Source: Patescibacteria group bacterium
GTDB lineage: Bacteria > Patescibacteriota > Minisyncoccia > CAIUEV01 > JAHKAQ01
Length of the DNA stretch: 8,615 nucleotides
Reading direction: 5' to 3'
Assembly: GCA_018825765.1 (NCBI GenBank)
Contig: JAHKAQ010000082.1
Coordinates: forward strand, 1 to 8,615
Positions 1 to 7,223 of the stretch are shown piece by piece. The position numbers and the translations under genes are program-made. The notes beneath the pieces were generated by a model. The model saw nothing but the letters and a program-made list of their open reading frames with translations. It was not told the origin of the DNA and searched no databases. The stretch's first letter is position 1, and each line of letters begins with the position of its first letter.

Positions 1-1523
1 CCAAGATACCAGGCGGAAAAAATAAATGAGCTTATGCCAAGAAGCGAAGAAGAAGAAGTCTGGATAAATATTTTTAAAAAAGTATCAGTGCCCAGATAAT
101 GGCCGCTAAGGTGTTTTGTGCCCTGGATTACAGCGCCGCAAATTAAGGAAGCGGCGGATATTTTTAAAAAGGAGGAAATAATTTCGTGATCACGCAGGCC
201 GCCGATTTTCACGTATAAAATAACCAGCATGATAATAAGGTAGATGGCCTGAGAGGCGGAGAAGGCAAGGGCAATGCCGGCCACACCCATGGACCTGGAC
301 AGTAAAAAGGCCAGGGTGATATTTATAACCGCGGCGCAAAGTCCGGCGATAAAGGGAATAACAGTATTATGAAGAGCGAAAAAAGTGCGTGAAACAAGCG
401 GGATAAGGCTTTGAAAAAATAAACTTAAAGCCAGAAAGCCCAGCACTTGAAAGGTAAGCGTGGTATCCTGCCAATCGAATTTGCCTGACCCTAAAATTAG
501 TCTGACTAATTGGGCGCGAAGCACCAGAATGATAACAGCGGATGGAATGACAAAAAAGGAAATCCTGGTGAAGGCTTTACTGAAAGTGCTGGTAAATTTT
601 TTCATTCGATTGCGATTGTATAAAAAGGCTAAATCAGGGAATACGGCGATGGCAAAGGGAGCGCCGAAGATGGTTAGCGGAATGCCGGCCAGGTTGTTAG
701 CCAAATTGAAAACAGCCAGAGAGCCGGCCATAAGCGTTGAAGCAATGACGGTGATAAATAAAAGATTAAATTGATTGACTAAAAGGCTTAAACTTCTGGG
801 AAGCATAAGGCGGCTGATTTTCTTCACAGATTCATTCATGAAATTAAAATTCAGATTGAAGCGAAAGCCCGAAGCCAGGGCGCCAGGAAGCTGGATAAGC
901 ATATGAAGAAGAGCGCCGGCAATAACGGCAAAAGCCAGGCCATGAATTCCCCAACGGGGAGTGAAGAAAAAGATACCAAAAATAATGCCCACGTTATACA
1001 TAACCGGAGCCAGGGAATACGTTAGAAATTTTTTAAAGGTGGTGAGCACTCCGGAAAAAATGCCGGAAACTGAAAGAAAGACGGGAGATAAAAACATGAA
1101 CCGGGTTAATTCAACGGTGGTTTTTAATTTTTCGCCGGAAAAGCCAGGAACAATTATTTTTAAAAGCCAGGGAGTGAAAATAAGGGAGATAAGAGAAACG
1201 CCTAAAATAATGATCAGGACCAGGTTCAGGGCGGTGCCGGCAAATTCAAAGGCCTGCTTTTTATTTTTTGTAAGCTGACTGGAAAAAATAGGAACAAAAG
1301 CGGAAGAAAGAGCGCCGAAGATTAAAATATTAAAAACCAGGTCAGGCAGACGAAAGGCGGCGTAATAGATATCCAGCGTGTCGCCGGCGCCAAAACAGGA
1401 AGCTAGAACGCGGTCGCGAATTAAGCCCAATAGACTGGAAATTAAACTTAAAGCGCCAATAACGAAAGCGGCCGAGGTAAATTTTCGGATAGGACCAAAG
1501 TTAAATAGGGAGAATAATTTCAT
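1..1523 (-). CDS. murJ: MurJ/MviN-family lipid-linked glycan flippase (C-terminus cut by window edge)
   Basis: Integral membrane flippase of the MOP exporter superfamily. MurJ moves lipid II across the cytoplasmic membrane; Wzx relatives move other undecaprenyl-linked glycans. I translated 507 codons by hand from the ATG at 1523; the frame stays open to base 3, so only the extreme C-terminus is missing (MurJ is usually about 510-550 aa). It is hydrophobic throughout, consistent with 14 helices. The N-terminal signature is clear: LLGLIRDRVLAS (31-42), then GAGDTLDIYYAAFRLPDLV (45-63), then FGALSSAFVPIF (69-80). The mid-protein motif FNLANNLAGIP is at 272-282. By eye against E. coli MurJ, R24 and D39 are kept (R36, D51), but R18, R52, D269 and R270 become S30, F64, N276 and N277. 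The start is forced: the in-frame stop of the upstream gene lies 15 nt before it, with no other start codon between. No Shine-Dalgarno is visible. It could be the true lipid II flippase or the exporter for this locus's own glycan; the sequence does not decide. Confidence 0.9.
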   Translation of the reverse strand, partial: MKLFSLFNFGPIRKFTSAAFVIGALSLISSLLGLIRDRVLASCFGAGDTLDIYYAAFRLPDLVFNILIFGALSSAFVPIFSSQLTKNKKQAFEFAGTALNLVLIIILGVSLISLIFTPWLLKIIVPGFSGEKLKTTVELTRFMFLSPVFLSVSGIFSGVLTTFKKFLTYSLAPVMYNVGIIFGIFFFTPRWGIHGLAFAVIAGALLHMLIQLPGALASGFRFNLNFNFMNESVKKISRLMLPRSLSLLVNQFNLLFITVIASTLMAGSLAVFNLANNLAGIPLTIFGAPFAIAVFPDLAFLYNRNRMKKFTSTFSKAFTRISFFVIPSAVIILVLRAQLVRLILGSGKFDWQDTTLTFQVLGFLALSLFFQSLIPLVSRTFFALHNTVIPFIAGLCAAVINITLAFLLSRSMGVAGIALAFSASQAIYLIIMLVILYVKIGGLRDHEIISSFLKISAASLICGAVIQGTKHLSGHYLGTDTFLKIFIQTSSSSLLGISSFIFSAWYL

Positions 1524-1538
1524 AGATAAAGGAGCGGT

Positions 1539-4500
1539 TTAATTTTTCTTCTTAACTATCAGGGCAAAAAAGCTGTCGGAGTTAAAATCCCGGCTGATAT
1601 CCCAACCCTTGTCAGTAACTTTTAAATCATCGGGATACTGATAAACGTATTCGCAATCATCAAGCCCGGCCAATTTAAGGTTAATCGTGGAATTTTCATC
1701 TCCGCCCTGTTTTTGAGCCAGCAAGCTGTAAGTGTCAGCTGGTTTTTGGCTGTTTTTTAAATCAAGGCGAAACGGCAATAAATACTTTACAGTAACAATA
1801 GAAGTTTCACCAGGAGAAGTATAGACCCAATTGGCAAAAACAGTTTTTTCTTTTTCGTCGTAAATACGGGTGGCTGATTCTTCATCCAGGCGATAGCTTT
1901 GTTCCATGTTTTTTACTTGAAAATCCTCTTTGAAATCCAGTTTGGCGTAATCAAGGGGCGGATCAACGAATTCCCGGGTAAAGCCGCTGGCTGAAATAAA
2001 TTCACTGCCCTGGGGGACATAAATCCTCATCCAGTCTGAATTAACAGCATTGTGCCACTCGTATTCTTCATTGCCGCCTGAATGAAAGCGTTTAACGGTT
2101 ACAGTATCAATGACAGAGCCGTCTTTTTGAACCTGGGCCTGATGAGTTATGTCCTGTTTTATCACGCCGTCGGTTTTTTGGCCGGAAATATTAGTATTTA
2201 CGACGCTCAGATAATCTTTGCTGGTATTTAAGATCTCACCAGACCAGCCCATATCAGAGATGAGTTGCTGAATCTGGTAGTCGAAAGAATAAAGGTAAAG
2301 ATGCCGGGCGTCCAGAGCGGAAGAAAAAATATTAAGAATTTTAGACCAGTCCTGGGGCGGGGCGGCAAACACTTTATCAAGAATTAAAGGAGTGAGATCA
2401 GCCAGAATTTTTTTAGGCCGGTTTTCTTGCTTGTCATAGTCTACTTCCACTTGATATTGAACCTGCTCCATGAAATTTTCAGAGGTAACGGTAAGCGAAT
2501 CATCGGTTCCATAGCCTGGCACTTCTATGGGGCCGATAACCTCCAGGAGATCGACAATAACTTTAGGCGTCAGGGAGATTACGCCGTCAACAGTGGGGCC
2601 GCCGGTTTTTTCGTAAAACCAGCTTATTTTTTCCGCGCTGGTAGGAAAATCCGGCCACCAGTTGGCGTCGTGCATAGACCAGGCGGCGCTCATTTTTTGA
2701 ATTGGTTCTGGAGGGATAATGCGTTCTTTTAATTGACCGTCGGGGTTGTAAATGCCGTCAATTTCCAAATTTTCTATTTTACCCTGATCGATTTTTACCA
2801 CGCCATAGGTTCCAATGAAGCCGCCGGTAGCGCGCATTTCATGGTTATTCTGAAAAAGAATTAAGTATTTGCGGCTGTTGGACTGGCCTAAAATTTCCTG
2901 AAAGATGTCAGTGTATTTCAGAAATTGGTTCAGGGAATCAATGATGGAAGGCAGGGCGTCTTTTAGGGCGATGATTTTCTCCTGTTCTTCTTTGGGAAAA
3001 TCATCGGGATTTATCTTTTGAGCGCTTTGCCTTGATTGCTCAAGATAATAATTAGCTTGTTTCAACCGGTTTTCCATGGCAAATACCATGTCAGTAAGAG
3101 ATATCTCGGAACCGGATTGAGCGTCAGCGTTTAAAATGGCTTGTTTTAAATCCTGCTTCTGATCAAAGACAAGAGACATGGCGGCGGTCAGTTCTTTGCC
3201 GGCTAATGAAATGTTTTCGCCGGTTTTAGCCAGGTTACGGCCGGACTCGACTTTGGAAATTCCCGGAACAAAATTAAGGATCTTGGTGGTGACTCCTCCT
3301 ACTTCATCCAGTTTTTGCCGGGATTGCTGGAAATTTTTATAGGCCAGGTCGAAATTTTTTCCGGCTTTGTCAATGTCCGCGTCCTGAATTGAGGCCTGGG
3401 CTTGCTTTAAGTTGCCGTAAGCCGCGGTGCCGAGGTTTTTTATCATGGATTGATCGCGCACCCCTTTAAAAATTACTAAAGCTACCGGAATAATGGCAAG
3501 GATCACGGCGACGGACGAGGAATAAGTAAAGGCTTTTTTTATTCTGGGATTAAAGGCTTCTCTTATTATTTCCCTTAAGGTTGTTTTCTCTCTATGGATC
3601 GAGGTTTTTGCCGGCGCGGGCAGGTTTATTTTTTGGGAGAATTTTATAGAAGCGGCGGGCCGGGGCTTTGATTGTTTTTTAAATTCTTTGTGTTTTTGGG
3701 CCTGGCTTTCAAGATTTTTTTGCAGCCGGTTTATTTTTTCAAGAATAGTTTCACTGCTTCTTATCCTTTGCTTTTCAATCTGATTGAGGTGGCTTTCATA
3801 GTCTTTTAAAAAACTCTGAGCGCGGGAGCGGGCTGGTTCCTGAGGTTTCGTGATTCGCGTTTGCCCTGTCGGCTGTTGAGTCGTGATCGGGACTTGCCAG
3901 GTTTTTTGAGCGTAAGGAGAAAAGCTGGAAGCTTCCGACGGGGTGAATTGCCCCTGGGAAGGCGGAACCAAAGCAAGCCTGGTCGGAGTTTTTACCGGCG
4001 GCTGATTCACGGGCACAACCGGACCTTGAATGGAAGAAATGCGAGAATGGATTCGGGTTTTCTTTTTCTGCCATTCGACTATCAACCGGGTAATGGCTTG
4101 ATCCAGGTTGTCCGACTGGTTGTTGTTTTGAAATAAACCGTGATCAGCATGAAAGGGTGAAACCGCGGACGCGGGGCGAGAAACACTGGATCTGACAGGG
4201 CGGCGGGATAATATTTTTCTTTGCCGGACTGATCGGGATTTTTTCGTTTGAGCTGTTTTTTCGGATTTTGAAACTTTGGGTTCGGATAAGCTCACGAAAC
4301 CGTGATTTTTAAGTTCGGTAATTTGGCTTTTATATAGTTCGTAAAAAGATTTTTCCTGCTTGTCTTTTGATTCGGTTTTTCTTTTTTTCTTTTTTTCTTT
4401 TTCAAAGACAATAGCGGCTGGCGGGCGCGGGGGAGAAGATTGGTCGAACACAGGCGCCTGATAAGCCGGACCTTTCCTGGGATGATTCAGGGGCTTAGCA

Positions 4501-4688
4501 AAAGAAAAACCCGAGGGATAAAAATCCGCGGAGGAGGGAGCAGGAGGTAATGCTTGGGAATTTTGGGTTTCACGAAGATTAACTACCTGGGGACCGGTTT
4601 GTCCGGAAATAGACAAATCAACCTGACCTTGGCCAAAGCGGTTCAGGGATTGATTTTTCGGATTTTTTCTCCAAAAAGGCAAGTTCAT
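1539..4688 (-). CDS. DUF4012 single-span membrane protein with long disordered cytoplasmic arm
   Basis: A 1049-aa protein of unknown biochemical function, recognised as DUF4012 from NNHEMRATGGFIGTYGV (614-630), DANWWPDFPTSAEKI (674-688) and DGVISLTP (701-708). Parts in order: a Pro/Ser/Gln/Lys-rich low-complexity arm (1 to about 385) with helix-prone islands near 114-137, 194-217 and 289-340; one membrane span (about 388-408) preceded by basic residues, so the N-terminus is inside; a helical stalk (about 415-600) typical of the family; the DUF4012 core (about 604-880); and a beta-rich C-terminal part containing MRIYVPQGSEFISASG (887-902). C1012 is the only cysteine, so the outside part has no intramolecular disulfide. 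It starts 5 nt after the stop of the upstream glycosyltransferase and ends 15 nt before murJ, suggesting translational coupling. The ATG start lacks a Shine-Dalgarno. Context points to a role in making or anchoring a surface glycan. An LCP-like ligase role is my inference only; a scaffold or adhesin is also possible. Confidence 0.92.
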   Translation of the reverse strand: MNLPFWRKNPKNQSLNRFGQGQVDLSISGQTGPQVVNLRETQNSQALPPAPSSADFYPSGFSFAKPLNHPRKGPAYQAPVFDQSSPPRPPAAIVFEKEKKKKRKTESKDKQEKSFYELYKSQITELKNHGFVSLSEPKVSKSEKTAQTKKSRSVRQRKILSRRPVRSSVSRPASAVSPFHADHGLFQNNNQSDNLDQAITRLIVEWQKKKTRIHSRISSIQGPVVPVNQPPVKTPTRLALVPPSQGQFTPSEASSFSPYAQKTWQVPITTQQPTGQTRITKPQEPARSRAQSFLKDYESHLNQIEKQRIRSSETILEKINRLQKNLESQAQKHKEFKKQSKPRPAASIKFSQKINLPAPAKTSIHREKTTLREIIREAFNPRIKKAFTYSSSVAVILAIIPVALVIFKGVRDQSMIKNLGTAAYGNLKQAQASIQDADIDKAGKNFDLAYKNFQQSRQKLDEVGGVTTKILNFVPGISKVESGRNLAKTGENISLAGKELTAAMSLVFDQKQDLKQAILNADAQSGSEISLTDMVFAMENRLKQANYYLEQSRQSAQKINPDDFPKEEQEKIIALKDALPSIIDSLNQFLKYTDIFQEILGQSNSRKYLILFQNNHEMRATGGFIGTYGVVKIDQGKIENLEIDGIYNPDGQLKERIIPPEPIQKMSAAWSMHDANWWPDFPTSAEKISWFYEKTGGPTVDGVISLTPKVIVDLLEVIGPIEVPGYGTDDSLTVTSENFMEQVQYQVEVDYDKQENRPKKILADLTPLILDKVFAAPPQDWSKILNIFSSALDARHLYLYSFDYQIQQLISDMGWSGEILNTSKDYLSVVNTNISGQKTDGVIKQDITHQAQVQKDGSVIDTVTVKRFHSGGNEEYEWHNAVNSDWMRIYVPQGSEFISASGFTREFVDPPLDYAKLDFKEDFQVKNMEQSYRLDEESATRIYDEKEKTVFANWVYTSPGETSIVTVKYLLPFRLDLKNSQKPADTYSLLAQKQGGDENSTINLKLAGLDDCEYVYQYPDDLKVTDKGWDISRDFNSDSFFALIVKKKN
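3465..3527 (-). other. Predicted single transmembrane segment of the DUF4012 protein
   Basis: Encodes about residues 388-408, a run of Val, Ala, Ile and Leu centred on AVILAIIPVALVIF, flanked on the N-terminal side by the basic stretch NPRIKKAF. By the positive-inside rule the upstream arm is cytoplasmic and everything after the segment is outside. Confidence 0.85.
4376..4403 (-). repeat. 28-nt pure purine tract inside the DUF4012 gene
   Basis: On the coding strand this is an uninterrupted A-rich purine run made of A5 to A7 blocks separated by single G residues. It encodes a lysine-rich patch of the cytoplasmic arm, around residues 96-105 (EKEKKKKRK). The A7 blocks are potential polymerase-slippage sites. 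The frame is intact here. Confidence 0.7.
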
Positions 4689-4693
4689 AGATT

Positions 4694-5908
4694 TTATATT
4701 TTGCGGTTATTTTTTAATGCTTCCTGATAAAGAGCCAGGGTGAGGCGGGCGGTTTTTTGCCAGCTGAAAAATGCGATTCTTTTTTTGCCCTGGTTTATTA
4801 GTTTTTTTTGAAGCTCGGGGCTGTTTAATACTTTTTGGGTGGTTTCGGCGATATCATCCACGCTTAGCGGGTTAAAGAAACAGGCGGCTTTCCCTAATAC
4901 TTCAGGAAGGCTGGCCGCTTTGGAGGAAATAACAGGCGTATTTTGAGCCATGGCTTCAAGCGGCGGCAAGCCAAAACCTTCGTAAAAACTCGGGAAAATA
5001 AACAGGGTGGCGTGGTAGAATAATTTTTTTAAACTGGCTTCGCGCCTGATAATTCCTAAAAATTTAACGTCAGGGACTGAATTTTTTCGGGAAAACTTTT
5101 TAATGCGGCGATAGAAGTAATCATTGCCGCCGGCCAGGATTAATTTTAAATTTTTCCAGCGCGGATCCTTGTGGTATTTTTGTTTTACTTTTTTAAAGGC
5201 CAGGATTAGATTTTTCAGATTCTTATGCGGATAGGCGGCTCCAACATACAAAAGGTACGGTTTCATTCCGCATTTTTCGGAAAAATTGGTTTTTGTTTTC
5301 TCCGACTGACTATAAGATGATTTTATATTTTTTTCAGGCTTTTGGCCAGTATTTTTTTCCTGTCTTAACGGCCGGCGGCCGGCCTGGTAAATTACCTTTA
5401 TTTTGCCGCGGGCGCGGGGGAAATATTTTAAAATGTCTTTTTGGGTAAAGCGGGAGACGGTGATAATTTTTTGGGCTTTTTTTAGGGCTTTTTTTAAGAC
5501 CAGCTTATAACCGATCTCTTTTAGGCGATAGCGGAAAGGGCTTAAGGTGGTGGCTTTTTCAGTGGGGTAATGCATTAAAATAAGGTCGTGGATAGTGACG
5601 ATAAACGGGCGGCGATAAAGCAAGGGAACGTTGAAATGAGGAAAATGCATGAGGTCGATGTTTTTCTGATCTAAAATAAACGGGAGGCAGAGCTGTTCTT
5701 TAACCGAATACCAGGGAACGTCGGCGAGTTTTTTTATAAAGTTAGGGTTGTCGGGCTTGTAAGCGTGATAGTTATCACGGTTGAGATAAATGAGATAACG
5801 GTTAACGTGGTCAATTTTTTCCAGATTTTTTAAAAGCATGGCGGTATAACGGCCAAGTCCGCGCGAAGAATAGCCGTAAAAACGAGCATCGATGCCGATA
5901 GTTGACAT
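4694..5908 (-). CDS. GT4-family glycosyltransferase (GT-B fold) with Lys/Ser-rich linker insertion
   Basis: Cytoplasmic retaining glycosyltransferase, family GT4, which transfers a sugar from a nucleotide donor to a growing, usually lipid-linked, glycan. The 404-aa length is slightly long for the family. The N-terminal Rossmann domain opens with GIDARF (5-10) and RGLGRYT (16-22) and carries TIHDL (105-109) and ITVS (149-152). The donor-binding domain begins at YLLYVGAAYPHKNL (218-231) and holds the E-x7-E motif as E310 and E318 in FYEGFGLPPLEAMA. Overall it resembles the mannosyltransferase-like MtfB group, but donor and acceptor cannot be read from sequence. Residues about 180-213, between the two domains, form a Lys/Ser/Gln-rich stretch that the neighbouring paralogue lacks. 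The ATG at 5908 has an AT-rich leader without Shine-Dalgarno. The gene follows a 78-nt gap and ends 5 nt before the DUF4012 gene. Confidence 0.95.
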   Translation of the reverse strand: MSTIGIDARFYGYSSRGLGRYTAMLLKNLEKIDHVNRYLIYLNRDNYHAYKPDNPNFIKKLADVPWYSVKEQLCLPFILDQKNIDLMHFPHFNVPLLYRRPFIVTIHDLILMHYPTEKATTLSPFRYRLKEIGYKLVLKKALKKAQKIITVSRFTQKDILKYFPRARGKIKVIYQAGRRPLRQEKNTGQKPEKNIKSSYSQSEKTKTNFSEKCGMKPYLLYVGAAYPHKNLKNLILAFKKVKQKYHKDPRWKNLKLILAGGNDYFYRRIKKFSRKNSVPDVKFLGIIRREASLKKLFYHATLFIFPSFYEGFGLPPLEAMAQNTPVISSKAASLPEVLGKAACFFNPLSVDDIAETTQKVLNSPELQKKLINQGKKRIAFFSWQKTARLTLALYQEALKNNRKI

Positions 5909-5986
5909 AAAAGAATATTAAAATCCGCTTGATAACAGAACTGATACTAAAATTTTAACATTGTTTAACTGGAGGTGGAAATTGAA
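5909..5986 (-). other. 78-nt intergenic leader between two glycosyltransferase genes
   Basis: AT-rich spacer from the TAG stop of the upstream glycosyltransferase to the ATG of the next. It contains a perfect 10-bp palindrome TAAAATTTTA at 5948-5957. I looked for a -35/-10 pair and a hairpin followed by a T-run on the coding strand and found neither convincingly. It could hold a weak internal promoter or simply be a spacer. It is one of only two gaps above 15 nt in the block. Confidence 0.4.
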
Positions 5987-7144
5987 CTACAAAGCAGACT
6001 CTAAGATTTTTTGAAAAAGCCGGGCGGTTTTATTCCAGTTAAATTTTTTGGCCTGTTTCCGGCCGCTTATCTTAAGAATCTTTTTTAATTTCCTGTCTTT
6101 TAAGCCTCTTTCCATGGCCCAGGCTAATTCATTGCGATTATATGGATTGACAAGCAGGGCGGAATCGCCGACTGCTTCGGGCAGGGAAGAAATATGAGAG
6201 CAAATAACCGTAGTGCCGCAAGCCAGCGCTTCAACCGGCGGAAAACCAAAGCCTTCATAAAAAGAGGGGTAAACAAAAAGATCAGCGGCTGAATAAATAT
6301 ATTGCCGATCTTTGTTTTCCACTTCTCCAACGAGAATAATATCCTGGCGGCGGCGGGAATTTTTAATAAGATCTTTGGTCTTTTCAAATAACCACCCCTG
6401 GCCGCCGGCAATCACCAGCTTGTGGGTTATTTTTCTGGTTTGGCGCAGATGATTATAAGCGATAATAATAGAATCGATGTTTTTTCTGGGTTCAAGCGTG
6501 GAAAGAGCCAGAATATATTTTTGGGGAAGCTGATATTTTCGGGCTATTTTCAGGAATTCAGAACTACGCGTATCAGCTGGTTTTAATTTCGCGGCGATCC
6601 CGGGATAGACGCGCTTTATCTTTGAAGGCGGACAATGATAAAGATTAATTAGATCTTCTTTGGTGGAACAGGAAACGGTAATTATCCGAAAAGCTCTTTT
6701 TGTGAGTTTCCGGGGATTGACCAGCCAGTGCCAAAAGCGGCGGTAGCGATTGAAAAATTCCGGATGCCGCTCAAAGGAGAGATCGTGAATCGTGAGTAAA
6801 TGCCGACAGCGCGAGCTTATGGCGGTAAATATTAAATTAGGAGAATAAAGAATTTTTGTTTTTAAAAGTTTGTCTATTTTGGGAAATTTTAAATACCAGA
6901 GCATGAAATTCAGGAGTTTATTGGGCAGACGGAATCTTCTTAAAAATACGTTGGGATATTTTTCAAAATGAATCAGCGGCGCGGGCAGGTTTTTTTTGAA
7001 AGAATTATAGAAAAGAATATAGCGGTTTTTTTGATCGATTTGAAACAGGGAATCAAGCAGGTTTTCCGTGTATTCCTCCACTCCTGATCTTTTTGATTCA
7101 CTTAAGGCTCTGGTGTCGATGCCGATTCTAATTCCTTCTTTCAT
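5987..7144 (-). CDS. GT4-family glycosyltransferase (GT-B fold)
   Basis: A second complete cytoplasmic GT4 transferase, 385 aa, close to the usual family length. The N-terminal domain has IGIDTRAL (7-14), SGVEEYTENLL (20-30), LLTIHDLSF (116-124) and IITVS (154-158). The C-terminal domain begins at YILALSTLEPRKNI (210-223), a loop that lies near the sugar nucleotide in GT4 enzymes. The E-x7-E motif is E297 and E305 in FYEGFGFPPVEALACG. Its layout matches the next gene downstream closely, suggesting paralogues adding successive sugars; it lacks that gene's long linker insertion. The ATG at 7144 gives the expected N-terminal beta strand and no better start lies nearby. There is no Shine-Dalgarno; instead a 7-bp inverted repeat sits just upstream. 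It ends in TAG, the only non-TAA stop visible here. Sugar specificity is unknown. Confidence 0.95.
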   Translation of the reverse strand: MKEGIRIGIDTRALSESKRSGVEEYTENLLDSLFQIDQKNRYILFYNSFKKNLPAPLIHFEKYPNVFLRRFRLPNKLLNFMLWYLKFPKIDKLLKTKILYSPNLIFTAISSRCRHLLTIHDLSFERHPEFFNRYRRFWHWLVNPRKLTKRAFRIITVSCSTKEDLINLYHCPPSKIKRVYPGIAAKLKPADTRSSEFLKIARKYQLPQKYILALSTLEPRKNIDSIIIAYNHLRQTRKITHKLVIAGGQGWLFEKTKDLIKNSRRRQDIILVGEVENKDRQYIYSAADLFVYPSFYEGFGFPPVEALACGTTVICSHISSLPEAVGDSALLVNPYNRNELAWAMERGLKDRKLKKILKISGRKQAKKFNWNKTARLFQKILESAL

Positions 7145-7223
7145 GAGTCGCGAATTAGGCTTTTAAGGCGTTGATTCGGATATTCGCGGGCTAAAACAAA
7201 GAAAAAAGCCGGAAGGATAGATT
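7145..7223 (-). other. 79-nt intergenic leader upstream of a glycosyltransferase
   Basis: Spacer between the TAA stop of the Wzz-like gene and the ATG of the next glycosyltransferase. It holds a 7-bp inverted repeat close to the start codon. On the coding strand the frame that is -1 relative to the Wzz-like gene stays open through the whole gap and ends in a TGA overlapping the next ATG (ATGA). That frame has no ATG, GTG or TTG within the gap, so it is not a separate small gene unless read by frameshift. No clear promoter or terminator was seen. Confidence 0.4.
7149..7188. repeat. Inverted repeat, 7-bp perfect arms, 26-nt loop
   Basis: Arms CGCGAAT (7149-7155) and ATTCGCG (7182-7188) are perfect reverse complements. 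On the coding strand the proximal arm ends 4 nt before the ATG at 7144, so an RNA hairpin here would sit next to the initiation site. Arms this short can occur by chance in an 80-nt gap, so function is uncertain. Confidence 0.35.

Noticed and set aside
460..1278. Two plus-strand open frames (460-774 and 961-1278) in the first 1.5 kb.
   Set aside because: They lie wholly antisense to the MurJ frame, which carries clear family motifs over 507 codons. Their products are low-complexity and resemble nothing I recognise.
2427..2732. Plus-strand open frame of 101 codons.
   Set aside because: It is antisense to the conserved DUF4012 core, whose strong motifs explain the open frame.
3796..4136. Overlapping open frames on both strands (minus 3796-4074, plus 3861-4136).
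   Set aside because: Both overlap the low-complexity arm of the DUF4012 gene in other frames. Compositional bias there removes stop codons by chance.
5909..5986. Internal promoter or Rho-independent terminator in the 78-nt gap.
   Set aside because: I found no -35/-10 pair with acceptable spacing and no GC hairpin followed by a T-run. The AT palindrome alone is not enough.
6124..6411. Minus-strand open frame of 95 codons.
   Set aside because: It overlaps the donor-binding domain of the 385-aa glycosyltransferase, which is the real coding frame.
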